The notes below the pieces were generated by a model that saw only the letters and a program-made list of their open reading frames with translations, had not been told where the DNA came from and did no database searches. Shown here piece by piece: positions 26,799 through 36,299 of a stretch of 64,000 nt of DNA. The DNA comes from Thiobacillus sp. (GTDB lineage Bacteria; Pseudomonadota; Gammaproteobacteria; Burkholderiales; Thiobacillaceae): contig JACKLQ010000002.1 of the NCBI GenBank assembly GCA_024235835.1, positions 744,001 to 808,000 on the forward strand, given 5' to 3'. A program made the translations under genes and the position numbers. Position 1 is the stretch's first letter; every line of letters starts with the position of its first letter.

Positions 26799-27932
26799 TC
26801 AGACGATGGAAAGGCCCTTGTTGTCGTCCAGGTCCGTGATGCCCCTCTGGCGCGCCAGATCCTTGAGCTGGAGGCGCAGTTCGTTCTGGGAGTCGGCGTA
26901 GCGCAGCGCCACTTCCGGTTCCACCTGGTCCGCCGCGCACAGGTCGTACAAGGCCTGATCGAAGGTGCACATGCCCAGGTCCCGGGATCTGGCCATGATG
27001 GGCTTGATCTCGTGCACCGCGCCCTTGTGGATCAGGTCGGAGATGAGGGGGCTGGCCAGCATGATCTCGATGGCGGGGGTGCGGCCGCCGCCCTTCTTGG
27101 GTATCAGGCGCTGGGACACCATGCCCTTGAGGTTCAGGGACAGGTCCATGAGCAGCTGGTCCCGCCGCTCGCTGGGGAAGAAGTTGATGATGCGGTCCAG
27201 AGCCTGGTTGGCGTTGTTGGCATGGAGGGTGGCCAGGCACAGGTGGCCCGTCTCGGCGAAGGCGATGGCGTAGTCCATGGTGTTCATGTCCCGGATCTCG
27301 CCGATGAGGATCACGTCCGGGGCCTGGCGCAGGGTGTTCTTCAGGGCTGCGAACCAGTTGTCCGTGTCGATGCCCACCTCCCGCTGCATCACCAGGCATT
27401 TCTTGTGGGGATGCACGAACTCGATGGGATCCTCGATGGTGATGATGTGGCCCCGGGTGTTCTCGTTGCGATGGTTCAGCATGGCCGCCAGGCTGGTGGA
27501 CTTGCCCGAGCCCGTGGCGCCCACCATCAGCACCAGGCCCCGTTTCTCCATCATCAGGGACTTGAGGGACGGGGGCAGGCCCAGGCCGTCCATGGTGGGC
27601 ACCTCGGTGACGATGTGGCGCGCCACCAGGCCCACGGAGCCCCGCTGCACGTAGCAGTTCACGCGGAAGCGGCCGATGCCGTCCAGGCTCAGGGCGAAGT
27701 TGCACTCGTTGGTCTTCTCGAACTCGGCCCACTGCTTGTCGTTCATCACCGAGCGCACGATCTCCACGGCCTGTTCCCGGGTGACGGGCTTGGCGTTGAA
27801 CAGGGTCAGCTCGCCGCTGAGCTTCAGGCCCGGGGGCGCCCCCACGGTGACGAACAGGTCCGAGGCCCCCTTCTCCAGCATGGCCTTGAGCAGTTCCAGC
27901 ATGTATTTGAAATAGGGACTGTCGATTTGCAC
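26799..27932 (-). CDS. pilU: PilU, type IV pilus retraction ATPase
   Basis: The 377-residue protein belongs to the PilT/PilU branch of secretion ATPases: ASDLFVTVGAPPGLKLSGEL N-terminus, Walker A VGATGSGKSTSLAAML (about residues 137-152), Asp box ITIEDPIEFVH, Walker B DVILIGEIRD and a His box TGHLCLATLHANNANQ. The long C-terminus and neighbour-independent context suggest PilU rather than PilT, which is usually adjacent but is absent here. It starts with GTG at 27932, preceded by GGAGG. It assists PilT in depolymerising pili. Confidence 0.92.
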   Translation of the reverse strand: MQIDSPYFKYMLELLKAMLEKGASDLFVTVGAPPGLKLSGELTLFNAKPVTREQAVEIVRSVMNDKQWAEFEKTNECNFALSLDGIGRFRVNCYVQRGSVGLVARHIVTEVPTMDGLGLPPSLKSLMMEKRGLVLMVGATGSGKSTSLAAMLNHRNENTRGHIITIEDPIEFVHPHKKCLVMQREVGIDTDNWFAALKNTLRQAPDVILIGEIRDMNTMDYAIAFAETGHLCLATLHANNANQALDRIINFFPSERRDQLLMDLSLNLKGMVSQRLIPKKGGGRTPAIEIMLASPLISDLIHKGAVHEIKPIMARSRDLGMCTFDQALYDLCAADQVEPEVALRYADSQNELRLQLKDLARQRGITDLDDNKGLSIV

Positions 27933-27981
27933 GGTGTTTTCCTCCAGGTTTTATTGGGTCATGTCCGCGACCGGCAGGGGT

Positions 27982-29001
27982 TCATGCCAGGCGCCAGGCC
28001 AGGTTCTCGCCCGCCCGCAGGGGGGTTATGCCCGCCGGGTGGGTGGAGGGCACGGCATGGCTTTCCTTCACCAGGGTGAGGGTATCGGCATTGCGTTTCA
28101 GGCCGTAGAAGTCCGGGCCGAAGTGGCTGGCAAAGGCCTCCAGTTTGTCCAGCGCCCCCGCCGCCTCGAAGGCCTCGGCGTAGAGCTCGATGGCGGCGTG
28201 GGCGGTGTAGATGCCGGCGCAGCCGCAGGCCGCCTCCTTGGTGGGGGTCGCGTGGGGGGCGCTGTCGGTGCCCAGGAAGAACTTGGGATTGCCGCTCACG
28301 GCGGCCGCCACCAGGGCTTCCCGGTGGGACTCCCGCTTCAGCACCGGCAGGCAGTAGTAGTGGGGCCGGATGCCGCCCTGGAACATGGCGTTGCGGTTGT
28401 AGAGCAGGTGGTGCGCGGTGACGGTGGCGCCTACGCTGGCCGGAGCGGCGGCCACGAATTCCGCCGCCTGGCGGGTGGTGATGTGTTCCAGCACCACCCT
28501 GAGCCGGGGCAGGCGCTGCAGCAGGGGCACCAGGATGCGGTCGATGAACACCGCCTCCCGGTCGAATACATCCACTTCGGGATCGGTCACCTCGCCGTGC
28601 AGCAGCAGCGGCAGGCCCGCCTCCTGCATGGCCTCCAGCGCGGCGTCCACCCGGCGGATGTCGGTGACGCCGGAATCAGAGTTGGTGGTGGCCCCGGCGG
28701 GGTAGTACTTCACCGCATGGACAAAGCCGCTGGCCCTGGCCTTGAGGATTTCCTCCGGCGAGGTGTTGTCCGTCAGGTACAGGGTCATGAGGGGCTCGAA
28801 GGCCAGGCCCGCCGGCAGGGCCGCCAGGATGCGGTCCCGGTAGGCGGCGGCCTCGGCCACGGTGCGCACCGGCGGCTTCAGGTTGGGCATGACGATGGCC
28901 CGGGCGAAGCGGCGGGCGGTGTCCGGCAGCACGGCCGCCAGCATGTCGCCATCCCGCAGGTGCACGTGCCAGTCGTCGGGGCGGGTAAGGGTCAGTTTCA
29001 T
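27982..29001 (-). CDS. pyrC: Dihydroorotase PyrC
   Basis: The 339-residue enzyme is a class II dihydroorotase: the zinc motif [11 protein letters not shown] at residues 9-19, the carbamylated lysine region ([14 protein letters not shown]), further histidines ([16 protein letters not shown]) and the catalytic aspartate region ([10 protein letters not shown]). It catalyses ring closure of carbamoyl aspartate in pyrimidine synthesis. Its ATG overlaps the rsmI stop (ATGA), showing co-transcription. Confidence 0.97.
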   Translation of the reverse strand: MKLTLTRPDDWHVHLRDGDMLAAVLPDTARRFARAIVMPNLKPPVRTVAEAAAYRDRILAALPAGLAFEPLMTLYLTDNTSPEEILKARASGFVHAVKYYPAGATTNSDSGVTDIRRVDAALEAMQEAGLPLLLHGEVTDPEVDVFDREAVFIDRILVPLLQRLPRLRVVLEHITTRQAAEFVAAAPASVGATVTAHHLLYNRNAMFQGGIRPHYYCLPVLKRESHREALVAAAVSGNPKFFLGTDSAPHATPTKEAACGCAGIYTAHAAIELYAEAFEAAGALDKLEAFASHFGPDFYGLKRNADTLTLVKESHAVPSTHPAGITPLRAGENLAWRLA

Positions 29002-29864
29002 TTCTCGGTCTCTTTTTTCAGGCCCAGGGCCAGGTCATACAGTTCGTTCTTGCGGCCGCCGGTGAGCCGGGCCGCCAGGTGGGCCGCCTGCTTCAGGGGA
29101 AGCTCCGCCAGCAGGATCTCCAGCACCCGCCGGCCCTCCCCATCCGCCTTATCCACCTGTTCAGCCGGGGGCCACACCACCAGCACGAACTCACCGCGGC
29201 GGTGATTATCGTCCGCCGCCAGCCAGGCTGTCGCCTCGGCCAGGGGGCAGGCGTGGATCTGCTCGAACTTCTTCGTGATCTCCCGGCCGAAGAGGATTTC
29301 CCGCTCGCCCCCCAGCACCGCAGCCAGGTCTGCCACGGTCTCCTCGATGCGGTGGGGCGCCTCGTAGAACACCAGGGCAACGGGCAGGTCCCGCAGGCCT
29401 TCCAGCGCCTTGCGCCGGGCCGTGGCCTTGGGGGGCAGGAAGCCCTGGAACAGAAAGCCGCCCTCCAGGCCGGAGACCGACACGGCCGCCGCCAGGGCGC
29501 TGGCCCCGGGCACGGGCAGCACCGGCAGGCCGGCCTCCCGTACCGCCCGCACCAGACGGGCACCCGGGTCGGACAGGCCCGGCGTGCCGGCGTCGGAGAT
29601 GTAGGCCACCCGCTTGCCGGCTTGCAGGTCTTCCACGATGCGCCCGGCGGCGGCGGCCTCGTTGTGCTCGTGCACCGCCACCAGCCTGGCCTGGATGCCG
29701 TAGGCGGAAAGCAGGTGCTGGCTGTTGCGGGTGTCCTCCGCCGCGATCACGTCCGCCGCTCGCAGCACGTCCAGGGCCCGCAGGGTGATGTCCCGCAGGT
29801 TGCCGATGGGGGTGGCGACGATGGCCAGGGTGCCGGGAGGGGAGGGCTGGGGGGCGTCTTGCAT
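28998..29864 (-). CDS. rsmI: RsmI, 16S rRNA (cytidine1402-2'-O)-methyltransferase
   Basis: The tetrapyrrole-methylase fold starts at [17 protein letters not shown], with [26 protein letters not shown] and [14 protein letters not shown] characteristic of RsmI. The ATG at 29864 gives 288 residues, matching the Escherichia coli enzyme length. The frame remains open to an ATG at 29957, but the extra 31 residues look non-conserved. No strong ribosome site marks either. It methylates C1402 of 16S rRNA. In related genomes its divergent neighbour is yraN, which here lies about 10 kb away. Confidence 0.93.
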   Translation of the reverse strand: MQDAPQPSPPGTLAIVATPIGNLRDITLRALDVLRAADVIAAEDTRNSQHLLSAYGIQARLVAVHEHNEAAAAGRIVEDLQAGKRVAYISDAGTPGLSDPGARLVRAVREAGLPVLPVPGASALAAAVSVSGLEGGFLFQGFLPPKATARRKALEGLRDLPVALVFYEAPHRIEETVADLAAVLGGEREILFGREITKKFEQIHACPLAEATAWLAADDNHRRGEFVLVVWPPAEQVDKADGEGRRVLEILLAELPLKQAAHLAARLTGGRKNELYDLALGLKKETEK

Positions 29865-30010
29865 GGGGGTGCGGGAAGAGTAGGCCACCAGTTTACCCAA
29901 TGGCGGCGCTGCATCGCCTGCCCCGGAAACCGCCGACCGTTTCGACATCCCTGGCACGACGGTGCCAAGGGCAATCTTCGGCCCCTGGCGAGAAGCTGAA
30001 CAAATGCGGG

Positions 30011-30042
30011 TTTGTCACCCCGGCGAAGGCCGGGGTGACAAA
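30011..30042. repeat. REP-like perfect hairpin
   Basis: A perfect 14-base inverted repeat (TTTGTCACCCCGGC / GCCGGGGTGACAAA) with loop GAAG lies between rsmI and the P-type ATPase gene. The arm GTCACCCCGGC is typical of interspersed palindromic repeats in proteobacteria. It may also end minus-strand transcription of upstream genes, since it follows the ATPase stop by about 15 bp. Confidence 0.7.
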
Positions 30043-30057
30043 AGAATCAGCGTTTCC

Positions 30058-32643
30058 TTAGCGGTCCGCAGGCTCCCCGTACAGCCGGCCCCGGCGCAGC
30101 AGCCATTTCTCGGCTTCCACCGCCAGGAACACCACGCTGGACAGCACCAGGCAGAAGGCCAGTTCCCCCGCCGACAGGGGCGCGGTCTTGAAGATGGGGT
30201 TCAGGGCCGGCACGTAGATCACCGCCATCTGCAGGGCGAAGGTGAGCAGTACCGCCCCCAGCAGGGGCATGTTGGAGCGCAGGCCCATCTCGAACAGGGA
30301 ACGGCGCTCGGAGCGGATGGCCAGGGCGTGGCCCATCTGGGACAGGGTCAGCACGGTGAACACCATGGTCTGCCAGTGGCCGCTGCCCGTGTGCCAGGCC
30401 CAGGCCTGGGTGAAGATGGAAGCGCCCCCCATGAGCAGGCCCACCCACAGCATGTGCTGCCACATGCCGTGGGCGAAGATGCTTTCCCTGGGCGGCCGGG
30501 GCGGGCGCTGCATGACGCCCTTCTCGGCGGGCTCCACCGCCAGGGCCAGGCCCGGCAGGCCATCGGTGACCAGGTTGACCCACAGGATGTGGATGGGCAG
30601 CAGGGGAATGGGCAGGCCCAGGAAGGGCGCCAGGAACAGGGTCCAGATCTCCCCCGAGTTGCTGGTCATGGTGTACTTCACGAACTTGCGGATGTTGTCG
30701 AAGATGCGCCGGCCTTCCTTCACCGCGCCGACGATGGTGGCGAAGTTGTCGTCCAGCAGGATCAGGCTGCTGGCCTCCCGCGCCACGTCGGTGCCGATCT
30801 TGCCCATGGCCACGCCGATGTCCGCCCGTTTCAGGGCGGGGGCGTCGTTCACCCCGTCGCCGGTCATGGCCACGAACTCGCCCTTCTTCTGCAGGGCCTG
30901 GACGATGCGGATCTTCTGCTCCGGATCCACCCGGGCGTAGACCCGTATCTCTTCCACCACCCGTTCGAATTCCGCGTCGGACAGGCGCTTCAGTTCCGGC
31001 CCGGTGAGCACCCGGCCCTCGCCCAGGATGTCCAGTTCCCTGGCGATGGCGGCGGCGGTGGCCGGGTGGTCGCCGGTGATCATCACCGGGGTGATGCCCG
31101 CCGCCCGGCACTCGGCCACGGCCCTCTTGGCCTCCCGCCGGGGCGGGTCCATGAGGCCCGCCAGACCCAGGAATTCCAGGCCCGTCTCCAGGTTTGCCGG
31201 GGTCGGTTCGGCGGGCAGTTCGGCCAGGCGGCGGCGGGCGAAGGCCATGACCCGCAGGCCCTCGGCCGCCATCCGCTCCGCCTGGGCCGCCACGGCCTCC
31301 GGCACACCCTCGCAACGGGGCAGCAGGGATTCCGGCGCGCCCTTCACCAGTACCAGATAGTCCTCGGCCTCCGTCGGCGCATGCACCGTGCTCATGCGCT
31401 TGCGTTCGGAATCGAAGGGCAGCTCCGCCACCCGGGGGTTGGCGCTTTCCAGTTGCCGCTTGTCGTAGCCCGCCTCGTGGGCCGCCAGGAACAGGGCCAC
31501 CTCCGTGGGGTCCCCCTTGGGGTGGCCGCCCCGGGTGAAGACGCAGTCGTTGTTCAGGGCAAGGGCGGTGTAGAGGTCCTCGGACGCCGTGGCCTGGCCG
31601 CCTTCCCCCAGCCACACGTCCCGCACGTGCATGCGGTTCTGGGTGAGGGTGCCGGTCTTGTCGGAGCAGATGTAGGTCACCGAGCCCAGGGTCTCCACCG
31701 CCGGCAGGCGGCGGATGAGGGCATGCTGCTTCACCATGCGCCGCGCCCCCAGGGCCAGGGAGATGGTCACCACCGCCGGCAGGGCCTCGGGGATGGCGGC
31801 CACCGCCAGGCTCACGGCGGTGAGGAACATGAGGGTGATGTCCTCGCCCCGCAGCACGCCGGCCGCGAACAGGATGGCGCAGATGGCCAGCACCACCCAG
31901 GCCAGGCGCTTGCCGAAAGCCGCCAGGCGCTTCTGCAGGGGCGTCTGGTTGTCGCCCTGGCCGGCAAGCAACCCCGCGATCTTTCCCAGCTCCGTGCCCG
32001 CGCCGGTGCCCACCACCAGGCCCAGGCCCCGGCCGTGCACCGTCACCGTGCCCTTGTAGGCCATGTTGTGGCGCTCCGCCAGGGGCGTGTCCGCGTCCCC
32101 CGCCGCCTCCAGGCGCTTGTCCATGGGGTGGGACTCGCCGGTGAGGGCCGCTTCGTCGGTGCGCAGCCCCGCCACCTCCGTCAGGCGCAGGTCGGCGGGC
32201 ACCAGGGCGCCGGCTTCCAGGGCCACCACGTCCCCCGGCACCAGGGCGCCGGCCTCCAGTTCGTGCCATTCCCCGTCCCGCAACACCTGGGCGCTGGGGG
32301 CGGAAAGCTTCTTCAGGGCCGCCATGGCCCGCTCCGCCCGGTATTCCTGCACGAAGCCGATCACCGCGTTGAGCAGCACGATGACCACGATGGCGATGCT
32401 GTCCGAGGCCTCGCCCACCAGGCCGGAGACCACGGCGGCAGCGATGAGCACCAGGATCATGAAGTCGGCGAACTGGGCAAGCAGCATGGCCAGGGGGCCC
32501 CGTTGCCTGCCCTCTGGCAGGGTGTTGGGGCCGTGCTCGGCCAGGCGCTTCTCCGCCGCCTCGGCGGACAGCCCCGTCTCCGTCCGGACCTCCAGGCGGT
32601 CGGCGGCCTCGGCTGGGCTCAGGGTGTGCCAGTCATGGGTCAT
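30058..32643 (-). CDS. P2A-type Ca2+-transporting ATPase
   Basis: The 861-residue protein has every P-type ATPase element: actuator LTGES, phosphorylation motif [12 protein letters not shown] (Asp near residue 330), [13 protein letters not shown] nucleotide domain, and hinge [17 protein letters not shown]. The membrane motifs IPEALPAV (M4), SNSGEIW (M5) and [12 protein letters not shown] (M6) fit the SERCA/PMR1 calcium group. It would export Ca2+ from the cytoplasm using ATP. It starts three bases after a cation exchanger gene, making a two-gene calcium-handling operon. Confidence 0.93.
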   Translation of the reverse strand: MTHDWHTLSPAEAADRLEVRTETGLSAEAAEKRLAEHGPNTLPEGRQRGPLAMLLAQFADFMILVLIAAAVVSGLVGEASDSIAIVVIVLLNAVIGFVQEYRAERAMAALKKLSAPSAQVLRDGEWHELEAGALVPGDVVALEAGALVPADLRLTEVAGLRTDEAALTGESHPMDKRLEAAGDADTPLAERHNMAYKGTVTVHGRGLGLVVGTGAGTELGKIAGLLAGQGDNQTPLQKRLAAFGKRLAWVVLAICAILFAAGVLRGEDITLMFLTAVSLAVAAIPEALPAVVTISLALGARRMVKQHALIRRLPAVETLGSVTYICSDKTGTLTQNRMHVRDVWLGEGGQATASEDLYTALALNNDCVFTRGGHPKGDPTEVALFLAAHEAGYDKRQLESANPRVAELPFDSERKRMSTVHAPTEAEDYLVLVKGAPESLLPRCEGVPEAVAAQAERMAAEGLRVMAFARRRLAELPAEPTPANLETGLEFLGLAGLMDPPRREAKRAVAECRAAGITPVMITGDHPATAAAIARELDILGEGRVLTGPELKRLSDAEFERVVEEIRVYARVDPEQKIRIVQALQKKGEFVAMTGDGVNDAPALKRADIGVAMGKIGTDVAREASSLILLDDNFATIVGAVKEGRRIFDNIRKFVKYTMTSNSGEIWTLFLAPFLGLPIPLLPIHILWVNLVTDGLPGLALAVEPAEKGVMQRPPRPPRESIFAHGMWQHMLWVGLLMGGASIFTQAWAWHTGSGHWQTMVFTVLTLSQMGHALAIRSERRSLFEMGLRSNMPLLGAVLLTFALQMAVIYVPALNPIFKTAPLSAGELAFCLVLSSVVFLAVEAEKWLLRRGRLYGEPADR

Positions 32644-32646
32644 GGA

Positions 32647-33651
32647 TCAGGCGCCATGGAGGTACATGGCGAAGGCGTTGAACAGATAGACGGAAAGCAG
32701 GAACAGGCTGGCCCAGCCCACGGTCTTGAACAGGCGTTTCCTGGGCCGGTAGAACAGGCCCACGATGGCGATGCCGCTCATCATCATGGCCGACAGGGCG
32801 GACACCGCATGGGCCGGCGACACCCCGGAAAGCAGGGGCCCTGGCAGGTAGAAAAGGTCGTCGATGGCCAGGATGGCCATGTTGAACAGGTTGCTGCCGA
32901 ACAGGTTCCCCAGGGCCATGTCCAGGGCCCCCAGGCGCACGGCGGCGATGGACACCGCCGCCTCCGGCAGGGAGGTGACGGCGGCCACGAACAGGGTGCC
33001 CACGAAGCCTTCGCCCCAACCCGACTGGGCCGCCAAGGCCTTGCCCACGAAGGGCAGCCAGATGCCCGCCGCCACCACCACCAGGCCCGCCGTGGAGTAG
33101 CCCAGTGCCGCCTGGCGCAGGGTGATGTCCTGGTAGCGTTTGTCCGCCACGTCCGCCGTGGGCAGTTCCCGCATTTGCTCGTAGCGGTACACGGTCCGCA
33201 TGGCCAGGGCATAGAGCAGCAGGATGGCCGGGCTGTACAGGCCCACGTGGCCGATGGCCGGCGCCATGCCCTGCCGGCCCAGCAGCAGGTTCATGCCCAT
33301 GAAGCCGATCATGACCACGCCGAAGCCCGCCGACAGGGTGTGGCCCACATGGGCCCGGGTGTAGACCGACTCCTGGCGGTGCAGGAAGTCCAGGATGACG
33401 ATCAGCAGCAGGTTGAACACGCAGGAGCCGAACACGTCGCCGGCGGCGATATCGGGTGTCTGGGCCATGCTCACTGAACTCACCCCGGTCACCAGTTCCG
33501 GCAGGGATGTCACCGAGGCCACCATCACCACCCCGATCCAGGTGCGAGACAGTTCCAGCTTCTCGGCGATCATGTCGCCATACAGGGAGAGCCGGTAGCC
33601 GGCCACGCCAATGGCCACCAGGCAAAGGGCGAATTGCAGCCAGATGATCAC
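32647..33651 (-). CDS. CaCA-family Ca2+/cation antiporter
   Basis: The 334-residue protein has the two inverted alpha repeats of sodium/calcium exchangers: GVVMVASVTSLPELVTG with GDVFGSCVFN in the first half, and GTLFVAAVTSLPEAAVS with GNLFGSNLFN in the second. About ten membrane helices are evident. The acidic residues in both repeats, required for ion binding, are present. It is cotranscribed with the Ca2+-ATPase downstream, which supports calcium as substrate. Confidence 0.92.
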   Translation of the reverse strand: MIIWLQFALCLVAIGVAGYRLSLYGDMIAEKLELSRTWIGVVMVASVTSLPELVTGVSSVSMAQTPDIAAGDVFGSCVFNLLLIVILDFLHRQESVYTRAHVGHTLSAGFGVVMIGFMGMNLLLGRQGMAPAIGHVGLYSPAILLLYALAMRTVYRYEQMRELPTADVADKRYQDITLRQAALGYSTAGLVVVAAGIWLPFVGKALAAQSGWGEGFVGTLFVAAVTSLPEAAVSIAAVRLGALDMALGNLFGSNLFNMAILAIDDLFYLPGPLLSGVSPAHAVSALSAMMMSGIAIVGLFYRPRKRLFKTVGWASLFLLSVYLFNAFAMYLHGA

Positions 33652-33831
33652 GCTATTCCCTTTTCGGCTTGCCCCGGCTCGTCGCCCCGGCCTCGCCCGG
33701 GAGGATCTCTATGCCCCATGCCCGGTAAATTCAGGGAGGACTGAGCGAGTTGCGGATATTTACTTCATTGTAGCCAGTGCCCGGGAAGCCGCAGCCTGCG
33801 CCCCTGCTCCGCCGTTATTCAGCGGACCATT

Positions 33832-34383
33832 TCACTCATGCCAGTACTTGGGATCGGCCAGCGCCTCGGCGCAGGCCACCCGCCCGCTTACCATGCCAAT
33901 GATCTCCGGTCGAAGTGCCTGGACCATCCAGGCCCCCGCGTTCCGGGGGGCAATGGGGTAGGGCGCCGCGAAGCCCCTGATGCCGGCCTCGGAAAAACCG
34001 AACCGGGGGTAATAGCCGGGATGGCCCAGCACGAAGATCAGGTCCACGCCGGCCGCCGCAAGCTGGGCAAGCCCCTCCCTGATGAGGCGGCCGCCGATTC
34101 CCCGGGCCTGCTGGTCCGGGTGGACGGCGAGGGGGGCCAGGAGCGCCGCGGAAACCTCACGGTCGGACGATTCCACAAGGACCTTGCTGAACAGGATATG
34201 CCCTACCAGTTCCCCGTCCACCTCCGCCACCAGGGACAGGGTGGGACTGGCCGTCCTGTCCGCCAGCAGATCGGCAATCAGCTGGACGATCTCCGGGCCT
34301 TCTTCAACGCCGAAGGCCGCCAGCACCAGTTCGGAGATCGCCTGGAGGTCTGAATGGATGGCCTTGCGTATCTGCTCGTTCAT
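33832..34383 (-). CDS. GNAT-family N-acetyltransferase
   Basis: The 183-residue protein starts at ATG 34383 with AGAGAGG six bases upstream. It has the GNAT core: ADLLADRTASPTLSLVAEVD beta strands, LAPLAVHPDQQARGIGGRLI (acetyl-CoA pyrophosphate loop QxxGxG near residues 92-97) and VDLIFVLGHPGYYPRFGF. The last segment places it with YhbS-type acetyltransferases. Substrate unknown. It is coupled (ATGA) to the lipoprotein gene and the two form the last recognisable integron cassette. Confidence 0.88.
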   Translation of the reverse strand: MNEQIRKAIHSDLQAISELVLAAFGVEEGPEIVQLIADLLADRTASPTLSLVAEVDGELVGHILFSKVLVESSDREVSAALLAPLAVHPDQQARGIGGRLIREGLAQLAAAGVDLIFVLGHPGYYPRFGFSEAGIRGFAAPYPIAPRNAGAWMVQALRPEIIGMVSGRVACAEALADPKYWHE

Positions 34384-34727
34384 GGAATACCTCTCTGGCC
34401 CCGGCACCCGGCTTGGGCTCTTTCACGCATGGCTCTGTCCCGGCCGAACACCGTGTCTGTAGTCATCTGCTCCATGAGGGTCTGCCGCGCCTCGGCGTCA
34501 AACCTGCCGCAGGTCATACTCGGCTTGGCCGGCAGGCGGTGCAGGACAAAACCCGGCAGGGAGGCGGTCTCGACGCCCACCAGTTGATCGGTGCCTTTCC
34601 GCTGCGCTTCGCTGTCCCCGGACATCATCGCCCTGGCGTCCAGGTCGGCGGGGGCCATGGGCACGGTGGCGCACCCCGATAGCAGGATCAGAAGGCGGGG
34701 CGACAATGCAGACGCCAAGTTTTTCAC
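34380..34727 (-). CDS. Small putative lipoprotein, cassette gene
   Basis: The 115-residue product starts with GTG at 34727, preceded by AAGGGGGAA. The signal sequence MKNLASALSPRLLILLSGCA ends in a lipobox (LLSG-Cys19). The remainder (about 95 residues, with two further cysteines) is unrecognised. The gene begins 19 bases after a GTTGGGT integron core, and its stop overlaps the GNAT start, so the two share a cassette. Confidence 0.7.
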   Translation of the reverse strand: MKNLASALSPRLLILLSGCATVPMAPADLDARAMMSGDSEAQRKGTDQLVGVETASLPGFVLHRLPAKPSMTCGRFDAEARQTLMEQMTTDTVFGRDRAMRERAQAGCRGQRGIP

Positions 34728-34745
34728 GATTCCCCCTTCTCAGAA

Positions 34746-34790
34746 ACCCAACGTCGAAGTGAGCGCTGGATCCCTGCCGGAGCCATCGGG
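34746..34790 (-). other. Degenerate attC-like site (right half only)
   Basis: On the minus strand the sequence ...GCTCACTTCGACGTTGGGT has the form of an attC right end with GTTRRRY core (34746-34752). The matching RYYYAAC left core was not found before the upstream gene's stop, so the site may be eroded. Confidence 0.4.
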
Positions 34791-34816
34791 GATAAGGGCT
34801 TTTCCTCCCTTTGAAT

Positions 34817-35290
34817 CTAGACCGGTTTCGGGTCGTAACGCGGGATCAGTATCCCTTCCTCGACAACGACGAGGGTCGGGGATCCTGACTCGCCGCATCG
34901 CCAGATCCTTGCCGGATAAAGCTGGGAGGCTGGCTGCCAGCCCTGGGGAACAAACTCGAATAACCAGTTGGAATGGCCTGGCTCGCTAACCGTGGCATGG
35001 TAGTGGTTGTCGGTATCCCAGCAGGTGATGGTCACGAAGACCTCGCCGTGGGTCGGCGTGCCGGCATCGTAGGCGCTGATCGCCGCCACGATATTCGGGC
35101 CGGCCCGTTGTTCCGAAAACCCGACGACGGCCAGGAAGGCGGCAAGCATCAACGGCACGGGGTGCCAGAAAACAAGGGCGGCGATCAAGCCCACTGCCGC
35201 GGCGACAAGAAAACCCGTATGCATGTGGGCCGCATACCCCAAAGTGGGCCGAAGCACCGCGATTTGACGTTCGACGGACAGGCTGGTCAT
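34817..35290 (-). CDS. Hypothetical membrane-anchored protein, cassette gene
   Basis: The 157-residue protein has two closely spaced hydrophobic segments at about residues 25-62 (FLVAAAVGLIAALVFWHPVP; LMLAAFLAVVGFSEQ) and a C-terminal soluble part with TITCWDTDNHYHATVSEPG and a Trp-rich patch. No family is recognised. Its ATG overlaps the stop of a 43-codon ORF (ATGA). Its base composition is lower in GC than the surrounding chromosome, in keeping with a cassette. Confidence 0.65.
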   Translation of the reverse strand: MTSLSVERQIAVLRPTLGYAAHMHTGFLVAAAVGLIAALVFWHPVPLMLAAFLAVVGFSEQRAGPNIVAAISAYDAGTPTHGEVFVTITCWDTDNHYHATVSEPGHSNWLFEFVPQGWQPASQLYPARIWRCGESGSPTLVVVEEGILIPRYDPKPV

Positions 35291-35418
35291 CGAGTCTGCT
35301 TGAGGTGCCGGGTCTGTTTGCCGTCCTTCTCGTCCTTATGCATCGTGAATTCGGAGGCGCCAGGCGGCGTCTTCAGCTTCCACGGATTGTCCTTGGGGCG
35401 ACTTGGCAACGTGACCAT
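35287..35418 (-). CDS. 43-residue ORF, possible truncated DUF gene
   Basis: The short ORF starts MVTLPSRPKDNPWKLKTPPG with AGGAAGG just upstream and ends in an ATGA overlap with the following gene, so translation is likely. From memory the first 30 residues resemble the N-terminus of an uncharacterised family of about 130 residues (PPGxSEYTMHKDEKDGK...). Here the similarity stops at a premature end (KQTRHLKQTR), which suggests a truncated copy. This recollection is not verified. Confidence 0.5.
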   Translation of the reverse strand: MVTLPSRPKDNPWKLKTPPGASEFTMHKDEKDGKQTRHLKQTR

Positions 35419-35511
35419 GGCCTTCCTGTCAGGTGATGGATCAACCTTCTGCACCATGGCGCCGAACGTAAGTCATGACCGGGCCACGGAGGCAGGCAAG
35501 CGGGTTGGGCG

Positions 35512-35982
35512 TCACTGCTGCGACCCCCAACGGGCGAACGGATGGATTGCAAGGTTGGAATTGAAGTACCTCGCGTCATGGGTTACCTCGCCACCCAGCC
35601 AAGGCGGTCGTGCAAACGGCTCGGCCTCACTGCCTAGTTCAATTTCAGCAACCACAAGGCCGCGGTTCTCGCCGAGAAACTCATCGATCTCCCAACTATG
35701 GTCGCCATGTTGAATCCTGTGGCGAAGCTTCTTCACGAGGGGACCGTCACACATGCCAAGCAGCGCCTCGGCGTCCGCGAGCGGGATCTGGTACTCGAAT
35801 TCAGACCGGGTCGCGCCTGTCGTGATGCCCTTGACGGTGAGGAAGGCCTGGGTACCGGTGATTCGCACCCGTACAGTCCTGTGCTTGTCCCGATTGAGGT
35901 AGCCTTGGCTGATGCGAAGCGGATCCCCTGTATGCCAGTCTGACCCCAAAACGAGGAACTTGCGTTCGATTTCTTCCGACAT
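35512..35982 (-). CDS. CYTH-domain protein (inorganic triphosphatase-like), cassette gene
   Basis: The 156-residue product begins MSEEIERKFLVLGSDW; EIERKF is the diagnostic ExExK of CYTH triphosphate-tunnel enzymes. Further family features are RTVRVRITGTQAFLTVKG, RSEFEYQIPLADAEALL, the HSWEIDEFLGENRGLVVAEIE strand pair and a late GGEVTHDARYFN. Such proteins hydrolyse tripolyphosphate or thiamine triphosphate. The cassette starts with GTTGAGC at 36003-36009, 21 bases before the ATG. Its own attC (35461-35510; cores GCCCAAC and GTTCGGC) is short and imperfect. Confidence 0.88.
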   Translation of the reverse strand: MSEEIERKFLVLGSDWHTGDPLRISQGYLNRDKHRTVRVRITGTQAFLTVKGITTGATRSEFEYQIPLADAEALLGMCDGPLVKKLRHRIQHGDHSWEIDEFLGENRGLVVAEIELGSEAEPFARPPWLGGEVTHDARYFNSNLAIHPFARWGSQQ

Positions 35983-36002
35983 CAAATTCCCCCGTGTGAG
36001 AT

Positions 36003-36073
36003 GCTCAACGTTCAAGCTCAGGGGCGCGAAGCCGGCTTGACGGCGGAGCGACCCTTGGAGCGGCGGGTTGGGG
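36003..36073 (-). other. attC recombination site
   Basis: Read on the minus strand, the 71-bp site runs from core CCCCAAC (36073-36067) to core GTTGAGC (36009-36003). Internal arms GCTCCAAGG and CCTGAGC pair with an unpaired extra base, as in folded attC bottom strands. The right half (CGCGCCCCTGAGCTTGAACG) closely matches the other two attC sites. The preceding antitoxin gene reads into it. Confidence 0.75.
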
Positions 36074-36299
36074 CTTGTGCGTCAACATAGGCGTCGATGA
36101 GCCGGCGAATCATGCGTTGGTAGTGGGTGTGGTGTTTTGTGGCCTCGGACTTGAAGAACTCAATGCTCTTCTTGCTCAGTGCCAAAGTTACTTTCACACC
36201 CTCTTCGCGAAATGCCAATTCGGCTGGCGAGGGGAGAAAGTCTGCAACCACCTGAACCTTGCCGAGGGGTTCATCCGTGTATTTGATTTTCGCGCTCAT
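36018..36299 (-). CDS. BrnA/CopG-like antitoxin, cassette gene
   Basis: The 93-residue protein starts at ATG 36299 inside the end of the upstream toxin gene (29-bp overlap). A central VTLALSKKSIEFFKSEA followed by a basic helix (HYQRMIRRLIDAYVDAQ) fits the ribbon-helix-helix of BrnA/CopG antitoxins. The last 15 or so residues (RRSKGRSAVKPASRP) are encoded by the attC site itself. It would neutralise the adjacent BrnT-type toxin and repress the pair's promoter. Confidence 0.8.
   Translation of the reverse strand: MSAKIKYTDEPLGKVQVVADFLPSPAELAFREEGVKVTLALSKKSIEFFKSEATKHHTHYQRMIRRLIDAYVDAQAPTRRSKGRSAVKPASRP

Noticed and set aside
29962..33477. 1171-codon plus-strand open frame opposite the Ca2+ transport genes
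   Set aside because: The composition (Gln, Gly, His, Arg repeats) is typical of antisense to GC-rich membrane protein genes, and both minus-strand genes have full sets of family motifs.
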